Assembly: GCA_023014335.1 (NCBI GenBank)
Contig: JAECYW010000009.1
Coordinates: forward strand, 1,860,001-1,924,000
Origin: Galerina marginata
Lineage: Eukaryota > Basidiomycota > Agaricomycetes > Agaricales > Galerinaceae
Reading direction: 5' to 3'
Length of the DNA stretch: 64,000 nucleotides
The notes below the pieces were generated by a model, which saw nothing but the letters and a program-made list of their open reading frames with translations, ran no database searches and was not told the origin of the DNA. Every line of letters begins with the position of its first letter. Positions within the stretch are counted from its first letter, which is position 1. Shown one piece after another: positions 33,471-45,506 of this stretch. Position numbers and translations under genes: made by a program.

Positions 33471-33708
33471 AGCATTCCCGACGGTACACAAGTGGAAAGA
33501 CTACATGATACCCAATGCCCATCTGTATGCATGCTCTTATTCATGCAACGTCGGCTTTCATTTTATTTTTAACCTCCAATTCCTCCACCGGCCCGTGCCC
33601 CTATTCTAATGATACCTGGTGATCCCTTTTCTCGTCTTCTCTTTCGAGGTGTCCACTCCACCGTGACTAGCTTCTGGTGTTCTATGTCATAACCTATTGA
33701 ATTTTTGT

Positions 33709-33715
33709 TATAAAA
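33709..33715 (+). promoter_or_regulatory. TATA box of the GH28 gene
   Basis: TATAAAA lies 42 bases before the ATG at 33757, in an otherwise pyrimidine-rich leader; the spacing is short but acceptable for fungi. Confidence 0.5.
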
Positions 33716-33756
33716 CTCACCGGCCCACTGACCAGTTCCCTTCCCCGCTGGCGATC

Positions 33757-35817
33757 ATGGTTACTTTTCTCCGCACTCTCCTCTCGTTTCTAGTTCTTTC
33801 TGTTCATGCAACTGCATTCGCTCAACCCAGTAACACATGTCTTCTCCACCCACTGGGCCCAGGAAAAGATGATACGGACCAAGTATGTGCATAGTTTCAT
33901 CCTTGTTCGGCTAACTTATCAGGTACAAAGGTTGAAGCAGCCATTGCAAAATGTGGTCAATTCGGAACGACCAGCTTTGCTGCAGGCTCTTACAATATCA
34001 CCAGGTAAACTTTACATCCCGAAAACAAGAGAAACAACTAAGATTTGGAACAGAAAGATGACCTGGAACCTGGTCTCATCCAGAGTAGAACTCAATGGCT
34101 TGCTCAGCGTAAATATCGAGCCAATTATTTGACCTGGTTTGGTCGCTAACAACGAATTATGTAGTTCCAACCCGATATCCAGTTCTGGTTGAATGCAAAT
34201 AATACCTACAGAGTGGTATTCATCCAGGTCGGATAGCTCTTCCACTTTCTACTCTCTATACTGACATTCACCCTAGAATCAAGCATCCTGGTTCGTTGTG
34301 ACGGGATCCAACTTTGTGATTGACGCCCATAATACTGGAGGAATCCAAGGAAACGGCCAGGTAGTATCAAATTAATCCCGGCTTCAGTTCGCCCAAACTG
34401 ATAAAATTTCAAGCCATGGTGGTCCTATTTCCAGACCCACGCCAGGGCTGACGGCGACGGTCGACCTATTTCCTTGACGGTTTGGAAAGCAACAGGCGGG
34501 ACTATAAAGAACTTCCTTATTCAGTCTCCTCCATTCTGGTCCACCGCCGTCGCTCAATCGACCAATGTGGTTATGGATGGTATGTTCATTAATGCAACCA
34601 ACGAAGATCCCCTATATATAGGAAAGAAGTGAGTAATGTCTCTTATCGAGTCCCTCAACATTGTCCGCTGACCTAACAAAGCGCTGTCCCGAACACCGAT
34701 GGTGAGTCGAAGGTTTTTTTTAATCGCGCTGTCTATAGCTACCATTGAATAAACATCAGGAATCGATACATACCGAAGTGACGGAGTATCCTTGCTTAAC
34801 TGGGATGTTACCTGTGGAGATGATTGCCTAGCCATAAAAGGCGTACGTGCAGTTTATTGACCGGCTTGTGGTCAATCTCAAATGGTTCAACTTCAGAATT
34901 CCTCCAATATCGTTGCGCGGAACATTACTTGTCGTGGAGGAAACGGCATAGCTTTTGGATCCCTTGGCCAATATGTCAACATGGTAATCCCTAGTACCGC
35001 AGTCCAATTGGCCACCCTTACTGACGAAGTGGCAGTCCGACAGTGTCATTAATGTCGATATGGAGATCCTTCGAGTAATACTTCAGAACCTACCAAATTG
35101 TAGATTCAACTAAAACTTATGTACAGATGATCCGCCTCCCAACGGATGTGCAACCCAACATGGCCAACGGAGTAAGCTTGTCAATTTCTGGATCTCATTA
35201 TTTTCTAACATTCAAATCTAGGTATATTTCAAATCATGGACCGGCACCGTAAATGGTGTACCCCCCACAGGCGGAGGCGGAGCAACTGGTATATTTCCAG
35301 GAGTTTCATCCTTACTTTTTTACGAATAATTTGACAGGTCTCGTCAACAATATCTCTATAAAAAATGTGCAACTCGATCGCGTCAACGCGCCGTTACACC
35401 TTTACCAAACGAATGGTGGACACACGTAGGAGTTAATTGATTGAAGATCGTCAGGGTCATTGATTTGTTCATCTTAGTGGAGACCTTCCTTCAACATTGA
35501 AATTCCAAAACCTACATTTCAGCGGCTTCTCTGGCACAGCGATGACCAATAAAAGTCAGTTCATGGGCTGTCTCGCAAATCATATTGTTGACCGGTTTTT
35601 CTACAGTAATTGATATCGAATGCAGCCCTGCGGTTGGCTGCAATAACATTTCGTTCAACAGTTTCAAAGTTACACCGCCTTCTGGTCAAGCACCACGGTT
35701 CATTTGTCAGAATACAGCCGGCGTAACTGGGCTCACTGGTACGTTTAAGACTGCCTTTACCCACCCAACTGTCCTAACAAGCATATAGCTCCCTGCAATG
35801 CGACAGGTCAACCCTGA
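33757..35817 (+). CDS. Secreted glycoside hydrolase family 28 (polygalacturonase-like)
   Basis: The enzyme is expected to hydrolyse pectic backbones (polygalacturonic acid or rhamnogalacturonan) outside the cell. It has a cleavable signal peptide (MVTFLRTLLSFLVLSVHATAFA) and about a dozen introns of ~45-60 nt. Family motifs are visible after splicing: PWWSYFQTHARADGDGRP, VPNTDGIDTY (NTD), WDVTCGDDCLAIKG (DD pair), RGGNGIAFGSLGQY at the place of the usual GHG motif, and NGVYFKSWTG where the RIK-type motif sits. The C-terminus FICQNTAGVTG joins APCNATGQP stop at 35815-35817. The three catalytic Asp residues are present, but the canonical His of GHG is replaced by Asn in GGNG. This suggests an exo-type or atypical subgroup. 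N-glycosylation sequons are frequent. No frame break was found. Confidence 0.9.
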
Positions 35818-36212
35818 TCTTGCGGAGAAGTGCAGTAGATCTCTGACCTTACTTCTTTTAATTGGCCCATTTGAGAAATCAACGAAATTTTGGCGGTGCT
35901 ACTTAAATTCTTACGTGGAAAAGGAAGGTGTCAGGAAAAACTTTCGTCCGATTATTTTGCGATTTCTCAGCGCTTAAGCAAGTGTGACGTCAGACAATCT
36001 CTCCTCATTTGGCCGTACGGCCCAACGTTGACTGTTGAGATGCAACAGTTTGTTCTTCTCGAAAGGTGCTTATGGAAATGAAAAGTTAAAAACTCACAAT
36101 AATATTATAGACGTTTACGCCTCTTGGAGTAATTGCCAAGTGAGCGTTCGGCTGCCTTCAGTATTTTTCCGATTGCTCATTATTGGTCTATAAATAAATT
36201 TCTTGCTCGTTA
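35818..36212. other. Intergenic between GH28 gene and MITE
   Basis: This is AT-rich 3' flank without a supported ORF. Confidence 0.5.
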
Positions 36213-36509
36213 CAGCTATTTGCGAAATGGTAGACGTTTTTGAAAAAAACCGCTGTCGGCCTTAGTTTACGCAAACAACCAAATGTAGTAACATCACTCC
36301 ACTGAACCCCACCGACATTGCCCGTTTTTGTCCCTGCTGGTCGGAGTAAGGCGCATTTTGCTGTAAATGGCACCGCGCCGCTCCACTGCTCCACACTTCC
36401 TCCAGTACTGACATCATTACGCACCAATTTCGCCTGAATACGGGTATTTGTACAAACAAGGGCGCACAGCCGTTTTTTTCGAAAACGTCTACCATTTCGC
36501 AAATAGCTG
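36213..36509. mobile_element. 297-bp MITE with TA target duplication, upstream of CBM1 gene
   Basis: The ends CAGCTATTTGCGAAATGGTA and the reverse complement at 36490-36509 form inverted repeats of about 44 bp with very few mismatches. TA dinucleotides flank both ends (36211-36212 and 36510-36511). The interior has no coding capacity. The terminal CAG...CTG and TA target are shared with the MITE in F-box copy 1, but the rest of the sequence differs. It ends only 225 bases before the start of the CBM1 gene, inside its likely promoter. Confidence 0.87.
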
Positions 36510-36679
36510 TAATGGGGATCAGGTGTCGACGAAATCACTTTCTGTTGGGTCAACGCCAAGCCAAGGAACATATCATTTCGAGTTTTTGACCCGCCGTACT
36601 GCTGCTCCAGCCGAAGTAAGGGCTTTTGGTCGGTCTCTCGAACTTTCAAGGTGTGCTAATAATAAGTTTTCGGAACTGC

Positions 36680-36686
36680 TATAAAG
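36680..36686 (+). promoter_or_regulatory. TATA box of the CBM1 gene
   Basis: TATAAAG lies 49 bases before the ATG at 36735 and about 170 bases downstream of the MITE end. Confidence 0.45.
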
Positions 36687-36734
36687 TCACTGTCAAAAGA
36701 GAGCTTTTCAAAGGTATCCTTTATCGCATCGACA

Positions 36735-37665
36735 ATGACAAAATTAAGGCTGGTTTTAGCCTTGACTTGTGCCGTTATCGGCCATGTTTCTGCACAATCC
36801 CCTCCATATGGCCAGGTAAAATATCCTGTTTTAATTCTCGCCTATAAACAGTTCTGACGACTCTTTGCAAATAGTGTGGCGGACAAGGCTGGGCAGGAGC
36901 GACGACGTGCACTTCGGGCTGGACATGCACGTTCTCAAACCCATATTACTCGCAATGCCTTCCAGGTGGTGTGACTACTACGACCACCGGCAAGCCATCC
37001 ACGACTACTTCTACTACAATTACTGGGAAACCTGGTTCAAGCAGTCCTCCGCCGTCCAGTACCTCAACTGCTGCTGGCGGTTCCACCACTCTTCAACCAG
37101 GGTACTCGTTCATCCGAGCTGTTGTACGTATTAAATTCGAACAACTACACACGGATAATTGAATTAGAATTTTTAATATTTTAGGAGGATCCTAATTTCC
37201 ACCAGTACTTGCAGTCGGAGACGCTCAACAAGGTGTCAGATGCTGTCCTCGGGTCCCCATCAACCGCCGCCCAGTTCCAGATTACTGGTGGTCAGCTTAT
37301 TCAAAACGCTAACGGAACGCCGCTCTATGCTATCGTTGAGCCTCGCGCCGACTCCACCGTAATGAAGCTCAAGGTTTCGTGGTCGACGACTAAAGCCACT
37401 AGCGGTACCTTCGTGTTCACCGGAGACACTGTCGAATGGAGCAACCCTTCTATTACCAGGCCACAAAACAATGTAGGAATGATAACTGTATTTCAGTGCC
37501 TTCTTTGACCTAAACGCCTCCTCTTTACAGGCCTGGTTGGTTTGCCCGGATGCGGCGGGACATAAACTTCTCTATGTCAACCTCGGCGCTTATTCTTACA
37601 TGACTCCGGCCGGTTGTGCGGACGAGACAATCCACGCGTATACAGGCGCTACTGCTACGCCATAA
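36735..37665 (+). CDS. Secreted protein with N-terminal CBM1 cellulose-binding module
   Basis: Four exons give a protein of about 250 residues. The signal peptide is [21 protein letters not shown] complete fungal CBM1 follows: [15 protein letters not shown], then SGWTC and [10 protein letters not shown], with paired cysteines and aromatic residues for the flat cellulose-binding face. A Thr/Ser/Pro-rich linker (about 40 residues) leads to a C-terminal domain of ~150 residues ([44 protein letters not shown]). I do not know this domain from a glycoside hydrolase family, and it may be a non-catalytic or uncharacterised accessory domain. Introns lie at about 36815-36873, 37129-37183 and 37472-37530. 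It sits next to the GH28 gene, and both are secreted plant-wall proteins in the same orientation. Confidence 0.88.
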
Positions 37666-40185
37666 ATATCGTATAAACATCTGTATATTGGCTGGCAAAT
37701 ATCAAATAGGTTAAAAAGTGTCCCTATATAATCGAGTACACCACATGTCGGGTCAAAACTAAGCTTTTAATAAATTTTATGAGAGCGAGCGACAGTCAAT
37801 CGAGTCAATGATATCTGTGCATGATTCTAATCCTTCAGCGCAGGTCAGTACCCGGATAGCAATAGCAAGTGGACTCGAGGCGATAAAACATTAAAACATA
37901 GCAATACGAGGTGGACGACTCCGTTGCACCTCCCCGAATATATGCCGTATTTTTGTGTCTCTGTCAAAAACCATGCCAAGCCGCGCCAAGCGCTGCAACT
38001 AAGGCCGAAAACTTCAACATCTACCGTAAAATAGGCCTATGCTCGGTGCATTGTCCCAGCTGGTCTGAGGCAAGGAGAATACTTTCCGAGTCGGACGGCC
38101 CGAGGTCGTTGGAATAAGGCGGCTAAAAATAAACGCCCTATACCGAGCGCCTCTCGAAAATTCAGCGCTGAAGTAATACGGGGGAATAGGCCACAATGAG
38201 CATTTTTCCTGAGTACTAGCCTAATCTTGGACTGACCTTGGCCAGACCAGCTCTTTCCCAAACAGCTCCGCTGCTGGCGAAGGGGCTCCAATCATAAATT
38301 TTCGATAAGTATTTCGCTGTGCTGAAATAACACCTGAAGGTGTAGTGTGACTAGGTTGAAAGGCGAGACCAAAGTGTCTGCTAAGAGGCGAAACAAACCC
38401 GTGACATTGCTTTACAGGTCTTCCAGGAGCCGAGAATAAAGCAAATCGCCCTGGAGGACACGCGGCGAATGAGCCTACAAGCTTGATGGTAATTGCATGT
38501 TACCGATTTGCGTAGAGGAGACTCCACAGCGGTCGTAAATGATTCACAAGGATTTCTTGCTTCGGTTGCTAGAATTAATAAAGTGCGGTCTATAACCAGT
38601 CAAAGCCACGATCGCTAGCAGTCCTAGGTCACAAATAGGCAGCTCAGACAATGCGTCGAGGAAGCGTTACGTCTCCATCTATGCCGTGATCCACGAAAGT
38701 AAAACGAAGCCTACTGGAAGAGCCCAGATTTTCTCAGCGCCTGATGGACTCCAGTGGAAACATGGTGGAACGACAATCAACATGCTTCAAGCAAGTGCAT
38801 GACGGATTCCCCCAAATCCGTTCTTCCTTCCGAGTTGGATCGTCGGATTGAGCGTATAATTAACAGTGGGTGACCTAGGACAAAAAGTCATCGACCTGAA
38901 CCTTGGCGCTTATGGCGACCCGGCATCAACTATTGTAACTGCCGCAATGTGAGATGTCAATGGCCAAGGTCGAGACCGTCCAGAGCCCTGAGTGGAAATG
39001 TCAGAAACGACAGGACAAAAGAGAAAAGACAATTGACAATTGGTGCTTGTCAGGTGGCGTCTAATCACCTTGGTTCTCTAGATCTCCGGGGACATGCAAG
39101 GTGAACTTAACCAGATTGTACTTTATTGAGGTCGACAACGGGGAGTTGCTAGTGAGGTTGTAATTGGTGATCAGCCTGGTGAGATTGTTGACGACAGTGA
39201 CATGTAGTGACACGGATAATGCCTTCATCTCCCATCGAGGGAGGGGATTTTCCTTTGTCGCAGCTCGTAGCAGACGCCAAGACAGCCCAATGGTGAAACT
39301 TCGGGAGAGCTTAAAATTCGCTGAGAAAGAGTCGTTTATGCAGGGAGTGGATGGAAATAGCAAGAGAGAATATAAGTACTTGCTACCAGGCGGATGAGGT
39401 GGGAAGGAAAAGTAGCTCGATGGGCTCAGTATATAAACACCTTGGATATGGCGAACTCAGGCCGCTTCGAGTATTTTTTGTCGACGCTGGGCAGCATCGC
39501 CTGGCAGGACTACAGTACTAGCCCCTCAACGAGTGAAGTCGAGGGTTGAGGTCTAGAACAAACCTCGACGTTGGCTCCAGGGCACGCCTATGGCGACGAG
39601 GACACTGCTGATGTCCAGAGATCAAAAATAATAATGATATATCTGGCCTAAAAAAGTTCGCCAGGGGTCCTTTTGAAATAGTGGTGGGCGCTGGTGTCTT
39701 GGAGACTCGGTGCGCTTATACGCAACAGGTGAAGAATCCTGAAGGAGGCAACGAGGGTGGGATGCGCCACCGGCCACGCGAAGCCCACGTCTTTATCTTT
39801 TATTTCGTGAGATTTAACGTGAGCCCGAGGTGGTGAAAGAACTGCAAAAAAGTACAAGGGTCGAGTCGTGCGCTGAGAAATTCGTTAAGAATTCGTTGAG
39901 AAGCCGGTGCCGGTGTACAGAACTTGAGATTTTACCTCGCGACGGTCGGCTCATTCATGGACCTCCTGTGACTGAGTTCATCAACGCTCAAAGTTTTATA
40001 ATCGACAGAGCCGTTCATATCATCTATTCTGGTGAGCTCGGGGGAACAAAAATACTTGCCGCCAGAGTCATCATGGATCATGCTGTCATTGTTGGGCTTG
40101 CAGAGTAGGTTAAATAAAAGACTGGCATAAATGAGTGATGCGCACATCAAAAATATCTCACTTACTGAACACCTCCATATGTCCT
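37666..40185. other. Intergenic or decayed DNA
   Basis: Over 2.5 kb has no supported gene. Short ORFs (for example 39061-39363 minus and 39830-40108 plus) show no domain and no consistent splicing. A TATA-like sequence near 39430 has no ORF behind it. Confidence 0.45.
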
Positions 40186-40566
40186 TTAGTGAGTTATTTT
40201 GAGCAAAGAAGGACGCTGCAAGATGGCGATGGCGATGGGAATAAAAATAGACATGGTTTGCACAACTTCTAAAATCGAGAGTGCTTCGCGCGCCATTTGG
40301 TATCGGTAAGCATCTGGAGACGAGGGAGGGTAAGTGTAACCTGCTCCGCAGTTCGAGTAGGATGGTGCACTTGAGTCCATTTTGCAGACGCCCGTCAGAA
40401 CATACTTAGACGATTCATGACAGCGGCAGTCAACCAATCGTAACGGCAAGATTGCACATAATCCAGTTGTCCATGAAACGTGGACCCCCTTTGAGTCTGA
40501 CGCAACGATAGGGATCAGGATGATTGCCTCTGGAATTTGATTTATGAAGACATATCGCAGGGGCAT
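40186..40566 (-). CDS. Possible membrane-protein exon, unrecognised
   Basis: An open frame of 126 codons starting at ATG 40566 has two hydrophobic segments (IPEAIILIPIVAS and VQTMSIFIPIAIAIL) separated by a Cys-containing loop. A further hydrophobic minus-strand frame (MMGPYILLCHFTTTLMVIPF) lies upstream at 40678-40866 and might be an earlier exon. I could not find a clean splice between them, and the family is unknown. It may be a decayed gene. Confidence 0.22.
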   Translation of the reverse strand: MPLRYVFINQIPEAIILIPIVASDSKGVHVSWTTGLCAILPLRLVDCRCHESSKYVLTGVCKMDSSAPSYSNCGAGYTYPPSSPDAYRYQMAREALSILEVVQTMSIFIPIAIAILQRPSLLKITH

Positions 40567-40984
40567 TTTCCGGTTCTCAGCTCAGTCCAGACTTTGCCTG
40601 GCAGGTCTAGAGTATTTCCTGACGATTGTGCCGGCCATTTGCCGTCCTCTGGCACTGTGTGTTCGGGCAGTAGAACGTCAAATATCGGCAATGGCCACAA
40701 CGGAAGCCTTGGGAACGGGGTATGGTGGAGGTCTAGACCGTCCAAAATAGGAAGAACGGAATCTCGACCCAGTGCTATGGTAACGCTCGTGACCGATCAG
40801 TGTCAAAAAGGGAATGACCATCAGAGTTGTAGTGAAGTGGCACAGCAAAATATACGGACCCATCACCGAAACTACCTCAGCCCGCCTCCCTTTCCTTTTC
40901 TTCTTTCCTTACCAGCTGGCCGGTACTTTAACTTTACACATTCCTTCACCATCGCGCAGGTCGTCCTAGATCTTTATAGAAAAT

Positions 40985-43244
40985 ATGCCTAATAATCGCT
41001 CCTCGGGACTCGACTTCTCAGATGGCACAGGCCCGAACAGAACTCTCGACAACCACCCTGACCTTGTAGATAACGGGAGCACGCATCTGCAGCGCAACAA
41101 GACGGAGAGGCGGCGGCTGCAAGGCCTTCAGCGGACGTTGACCAATACTTCCACGAAGAATGTTCCTACCGCTAACGAGACGTCGTTTGCCTACAAGTTC
41201 AACATCTGGATGATCAACGAAGGAGGGCGTCGACTCTTTTTCGGCACTTGGGTGTTGTTGCATTTGCTTGTCGCCATTTTTGGCTTCATCCACTACCAGG
41301 AGAAAGATAATTTGGTGACTGCAAGGGCCACGTTCGGTATCACATTTGGTGCGCACATTTTTCATCCTTTACTCAATATTGTTTCCTGAAATTGCAAACC
41401 CGTAGCAATTGCTAGGACTGCAGCCCTCGTGCTCCACGTCGATGTTATCTTCATCCTCCTTCCCGTCTGCCGTAACTTCATTTCCATGCTCCGACGCACG
41501 GCTTTGAACGACATCATTCCTTTCGACAAGAACATCACCTTCCACAAGGCCACCGCCTGGTCCATTGTTGTCGGCACCGTCGTCCACATCCTAGCCCACA
41601 TGGTCAACTTCTACAAGCTGTCTTTATTAGCAGGAAACACAGCCGGAGAGCGCTTCGTCGCGTTCCTTGGCGCCAACTTCGCCACCGGCCCCGGTATCAC
41701 GGGTTGGATTATGACCGCCGCCCTTGGTATCATGGTCTTTTTCGCCAGAGAAAAGGTCCGTAGGGCCACCTTCGAACGCTTCTGGTACTCCCACCACCTT
41801 TTCATCGTGTTCTTCATCGGCTGGCAATTGCACGGAATGTTCTGCATGATCAAGCCTGATCGACCCCCGTATTGTTCGTTCAACACAATCGGTGTCTTCT
41901 GGGTATGTTTCCCTTGACCATTAATTAATTTTTTGGCAATGTGACTGACGGATAAAACAGCGCTACTGGCTCGTTGGTGGCCTTATTTGGATCTCTGAAC
42001 GTATTCTCCGTGAAGTTCGGTCGCGCCATGTTACCTATGTCTCCAAGGTCATCCAGCACCCCTCGAATGTCATGGAGGTCCAGATCAAAAAGGAAAAGAC
42101 CACCACCCGCGCTGGGCAGTACATCTTCCTGTCTTGCCCCGAGGTGTCTTACTTCCAATGGCACCCTTTCACCCTGACAAGGTCGGTAACTTCTCTTTGT
42201 TATGTTGTGTAACGATGTCACTTACCCATGAATTTTTTAGTGCCCCAGAGGAAGATTACATCTCGGTCCACATTCGTGTTGCAGGTGACTTCACCACGGC
42301 ATTTGCTAAAGCTCTCGGGTGCGAGTTCCCTCAGAAAGGTGATAAGAGCAAAGGAGATGCTCCTGCAGGCGGAAAACTCGTCGGCACCAACATCAACCCA
42401 CCTCTGAACCGCACCCTCCCCCGTGTTATGGTCGACGGTCCTTTCGGCAGCGCAAGCGAGGACTTCCTGAAGTTCGAGACCGTCCTGCTCGTCGGTGCTG
42501 GTATTGGTGTCACGCCTTTCGCTTCGTGAGTCTATATAGCACTTTTATTTTACTGCCTCCTTACTAATTTATCTCACGAAAATAGCATCTTGAAGTCCAT
42601 CTGGTACCGCATGAACAACCTGAACAACTCGAAGTCAACAAGACTGTCCAAAGTTTACTTCACATGGGTCATTCGTGACTACGGCACCGCCGAATGGTTC
42701 CACTCCCTCCTGCATGCGATCGAGGAACAGGACACCCAGAACCGAATTGAGATCAACATTTATCTAACTGCCAAGATCAAGGAAGATGACATGAACAACA
42801 TTATCGTATGTTCTTTTCTGTTCTGCTGCCACGTTTCCTTGATTTAATACTTTATTTTTTTCCTTGCGATACAGGTCCAAGATGTCGGTGCTGAAAAGGA
42901 TGCCATCACCTCACTACGCGCACCGACGCATTTCGGCAGACCCAACTGGGACCGCGTCTTCCCCTCCATCGCGGAGAAGCACCCTGAGACCGACGTCGGA
43001 GTGGTGAGTTTGCCCTGTGTGCACAGTTATTCCATGCTTCAACTGCTTACCCACTTCCTTTCCACCCGTAGTTCTTCTGTGGTCCCGCTGTTCTTTCCAG
43101 GCAACTGCACCAGATGTCGAACAAGTACTCCACCCCCAAGGGAACGCGCTTCTTCTTCGGAAAAGGTCGGTTTCCCAACCCGTCTACACGTTAAATCAAT
43201 TGATGGCTGACATCGCCTTCTGCTCTTTCACAGAGAACTTCTAG
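40985..43244 (+). CDS. noxA: NADPH oxidase, NoxA type (upstream copy)
   Basis: This is a membrane flavocytochrome that moves electrons from NADPH through FAD and two hemes to oxygen, making superoxide used in hyphal differentiation. About 555 residues come from exons separated by six short introns. The N-terminal tail [13 protein letters not shown] is cytosolic and lacks EF-hands. Six membrane helices carry the heme His pairs ([11 protein letters not shown] and [17 protein letters not shown]). The FAD motif is [20 protein letters not shown], and the NADPH site is [19 protein letters not shown]. The terminus is [12 protein letters not shown] stop. Intron 1 (after ITFG near 41350) is confirmed by the join [15 protein letters not shown]. 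It forms a direct duplication with 47446-49718; homology reaches into the 5' leader (CAGG-CGTCCTAGATC before both starts). Partners known from the family are NoxR, Rac and Cdc24/Bem1; none is encoded here. Confidence 0.95.
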
Positions 43245-43799
43245 AGGAAAGCGATTCTGGTTACGACAATCACTGTTCTGCGCTGTACATATCTACCCCA
43301 TACTGTTCTATCCTATCCATCTTCGCATACACCCTGCATTCCCCTGGCCTCGGCCTTGGCTATTCTTCTATCAAGATCTGACTTGGTTTAGTGTTGTAAC
43401 GTTATTCGCCGCTGATTCATTCATTCCACGGGCTCACCTCCCCCTTCCTTCCTGCCGCTACCCCCGCATCTCGCATCTCGTACCGTATCCTAGTACGTAC
43501 TCTGTTGTCTACGTACTTGTGCATATTAAATGTTCATGAAAAATTTTGTTCATGATCATGTTCCTATGCCGTTGGCTTATTCTTGATCGACATCCAATAC
43601 CCGTAGACTTGTTCATTTTCGTATTCTAATTCATGTGTTCGGATTTCTCCTTATGTATTTCATTTGTTTCGTTCAGATTGTCGTAATGGAAGGTCTACGT
43701 AAGGCGAAAGGAGTGTTATGTATTCTAGCTGTACATGTTAACGTCAAGAAGGAGGATCTACAGATGCGGTATGCAGTCCATCTGCGAATGATTTAAACC
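43245..43799. other. 3' flank, convergent intergenic region
   Basis: This is C/T-rich 3' untranslated sequence of the first Nox gene and the 3' end of the convergent F-box gene. No gene is seen. Confidence 0.55.
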
Positions 43800-45506
43800 C
43801 TAGCAAGTACCACAAAGCGAGCAGTACGGTGGTGCAGGCGGCGCAACATCTACATTCGCCAAAACCTCCACCGTCTTCGCAAAATAAAGACACTCATTCT
43901 CGTTGCAGTATTCGGGGTCGTCGGCTATAAGGATGACGTTCGGCACCTGTCTTCCTCCAGCATACCGCCAGTGAAGAAAACCATGGAATCTGTCTAGAGA
44001 GAGAGGGTAATCCCAGGAGATTATAAAGCCGATAGACGATAGGTTAGGGAACAGTAAAGCGGGGGTACCTTTGGCAGGCAGGGGAATGGGAGTAGATATC
44101 AGGGTCCACAATAACCGCCGGTCGAATCTCTCGCCACACAGGATGAGCTTGGAGACGTTCTTGAATGCTGACAGGAAAGGACGAAGAGTTTGCACCGAGA
44201 CGACCCTGGACGAATTCTCGGAAAATTCAAGTCCGAGAAACAAGACGGCCTCGCGGTTGACGAGAGGCGCGTTCTGCAACAGTCTCAGAAAGTTTGAAAA
44301 CGGGTGCGGGACCCAGTCGGTGTATGGCGCATCTGTGGTGTACTCAATGGTGAGTTGGGACAAGAAGAAGTTGGCCTTGGGATCAGCGGGCCCGATGCCA
44401 ATGTTAAATCCCTCATATTCGTCTGTCTCCAACCGCCATTGGTAGCAACTAGAATCGGAGTGTTCATCCCAGCTACGGAAAATCCTTTCGAGACCCCTGG
44501 ACAGGCCGTGGACGGAAATTTCGCCTGTATTTTGTTCCAAATTTATATGAACGAAGGCCGTTGGGGGAAGCACGAGGTGGCCGAATAGCCTATCACAGTC
44601 GTTGATCTCGGCGAGAAGGTAAAGGGTGTTGAGACGAGGCAGGTTAACGTTGAGCGGGCTTGTAGCGTTGTAACGTTCGACCGTGAAATTAGTTAAAGTC
44701 AGGAATTCCAGGAGGGGCTGACTGGCGAGTATGTCAAGCCAACGCGAGAGGGACATCGGGATGGACGTCTCTGGGAAGGCGATATCAAGATGTCGAAGGT
44801 TGAGATGGGTGAAGTCTGCAAGACGAAAACTCGGCAGAAATGCTGCGTGGCTCGTCAGACATCGCAAGTTCGGCGCGTGGCCGTTGAAGGGGTCCCCTCT
44901 GAAGATGGACTGATACCCGAGAGGTTCAGCTGTGTCATCGTCGAGATCAAGGATAAAGTTGCAGGACTCGAGCAATGGCGCGGGCTCGAGTACGAGATTC
45001 GTAAGGAAATGGATGTCGTCACGAGAGGAGAAGCTGGTATGCAACACTTTGATGCGTGCTGCCGCTGCGAAGACGGCTTGCCACCGAATTGCCGAGAACC
45101 TCATCCCGGGTACTTGATTAAAGCGGTCCAAATCGCTGGATGACTGGATGATGAGAGGGGCTGTCCTCGATCTAGTCAACAATTCCTGGGTCCAGGCAAA
45201 GCAACTCGAGTCGATGTTGATGAGTTTACCCCAGATGTGTGTGCAGCTGAGAGCAACGTTGCGCCAGTAATGGCAGACCTGGGAAGCGTGCCGAATCGTC
45301 GCTGCCTCTATTAGCCGAATTTCGTAGTTGTGCTCGCCGTATTCGAGGGTATAATGTTCGAGCACCATTTCGAAGACCAATGCCAGAATCTCTGGAGGGA
45401 AAATTTGATCGTTTGACTTTAACGTCTGGATAAAAGACGGAGATGCCCGAAGGTTGGAAAGCAGGTGTGGCATGCTACGAGGCCTGAGGAGTTGTTGGCG
45501 TTCCAT
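43800..45506 (-). CDS. F-box-like/LRR protein between the two Nox genes
   Basis: A single-exon, 568-residue protein starts MERQQLLRPRS. The F-box-like motif IFPPEILALVFEMVLEHY with ASQVCHYWRNVALSCTHIW lies at residues ~35-95. It is followed by leucine-rich stretches (LLESCNFILDLDD, LNLRHLDIAF, PLLEFLTLTNFTVERY). The C-terminus is Cys-rich (YCSLCGTC). It belongs to the same broad agaricomycete F-box class as the trio at 21.8-28.0 kb but is not a close copy: N- and C-termini differ and it lacks the acidic tail. It is presumed to be an SCF substrate receptor. Its position between duplicated Nox genes may be incidental. Confidence 0.85.
   Translation of the reverse strand: MERQQLLRPRSMPHLLSNLRASPSFIQTLKSNDQIFPPEILALVFEMVLEHYTLEYGEHNYEIRLIEAATIRHASQVCHYWRNVALSCTHIWGKLINIDSSCFAWTQELLTRSRTAPLIIQSSSDLDRFNQVPGMRFSAIRWQAVFAAAARIKVLHTSFSSRDDIHFLTNLVLEPAPLLESCNFILDLDDDTAEPLGYQSIFRGDPFNGHAPNLRCLTSHAAFLPSFRLADFTHLNLRHLDIAFPETSIPMSLSRWLDILASQPLLEFLTLTNFTVERYNATSPLNVNLPRLNTLYLLAEINDCDRLFGHLVLPPTAFVHINLEQNTGEISVHGLSRGLERIFRSWDEHSDSSCYQWRLETDEYEGFNIGIGPADPKANFFLSQLTIEYTTDAPYTDWVPHPFSNFLRLLQNAPLVNREAVLFLGLEFSENSSRVVSVQTLRPFLSAFKNVSKLILCGERFDRRLLWTLISTPIPLPAKGTPALLFPNLSSIGFIISWDYPLSLDRFHGFLHWRYAGGRQVPNVILIADDPEYCNENECLYFAKTVEVLANVDVAPPAPPYCSLCGTC

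Noticed and set aside
37900..40180. Scattered ORFs of 60-100 codons
   Set aside because: No consistent splice sites, motifs or promoter; not supported as genes.
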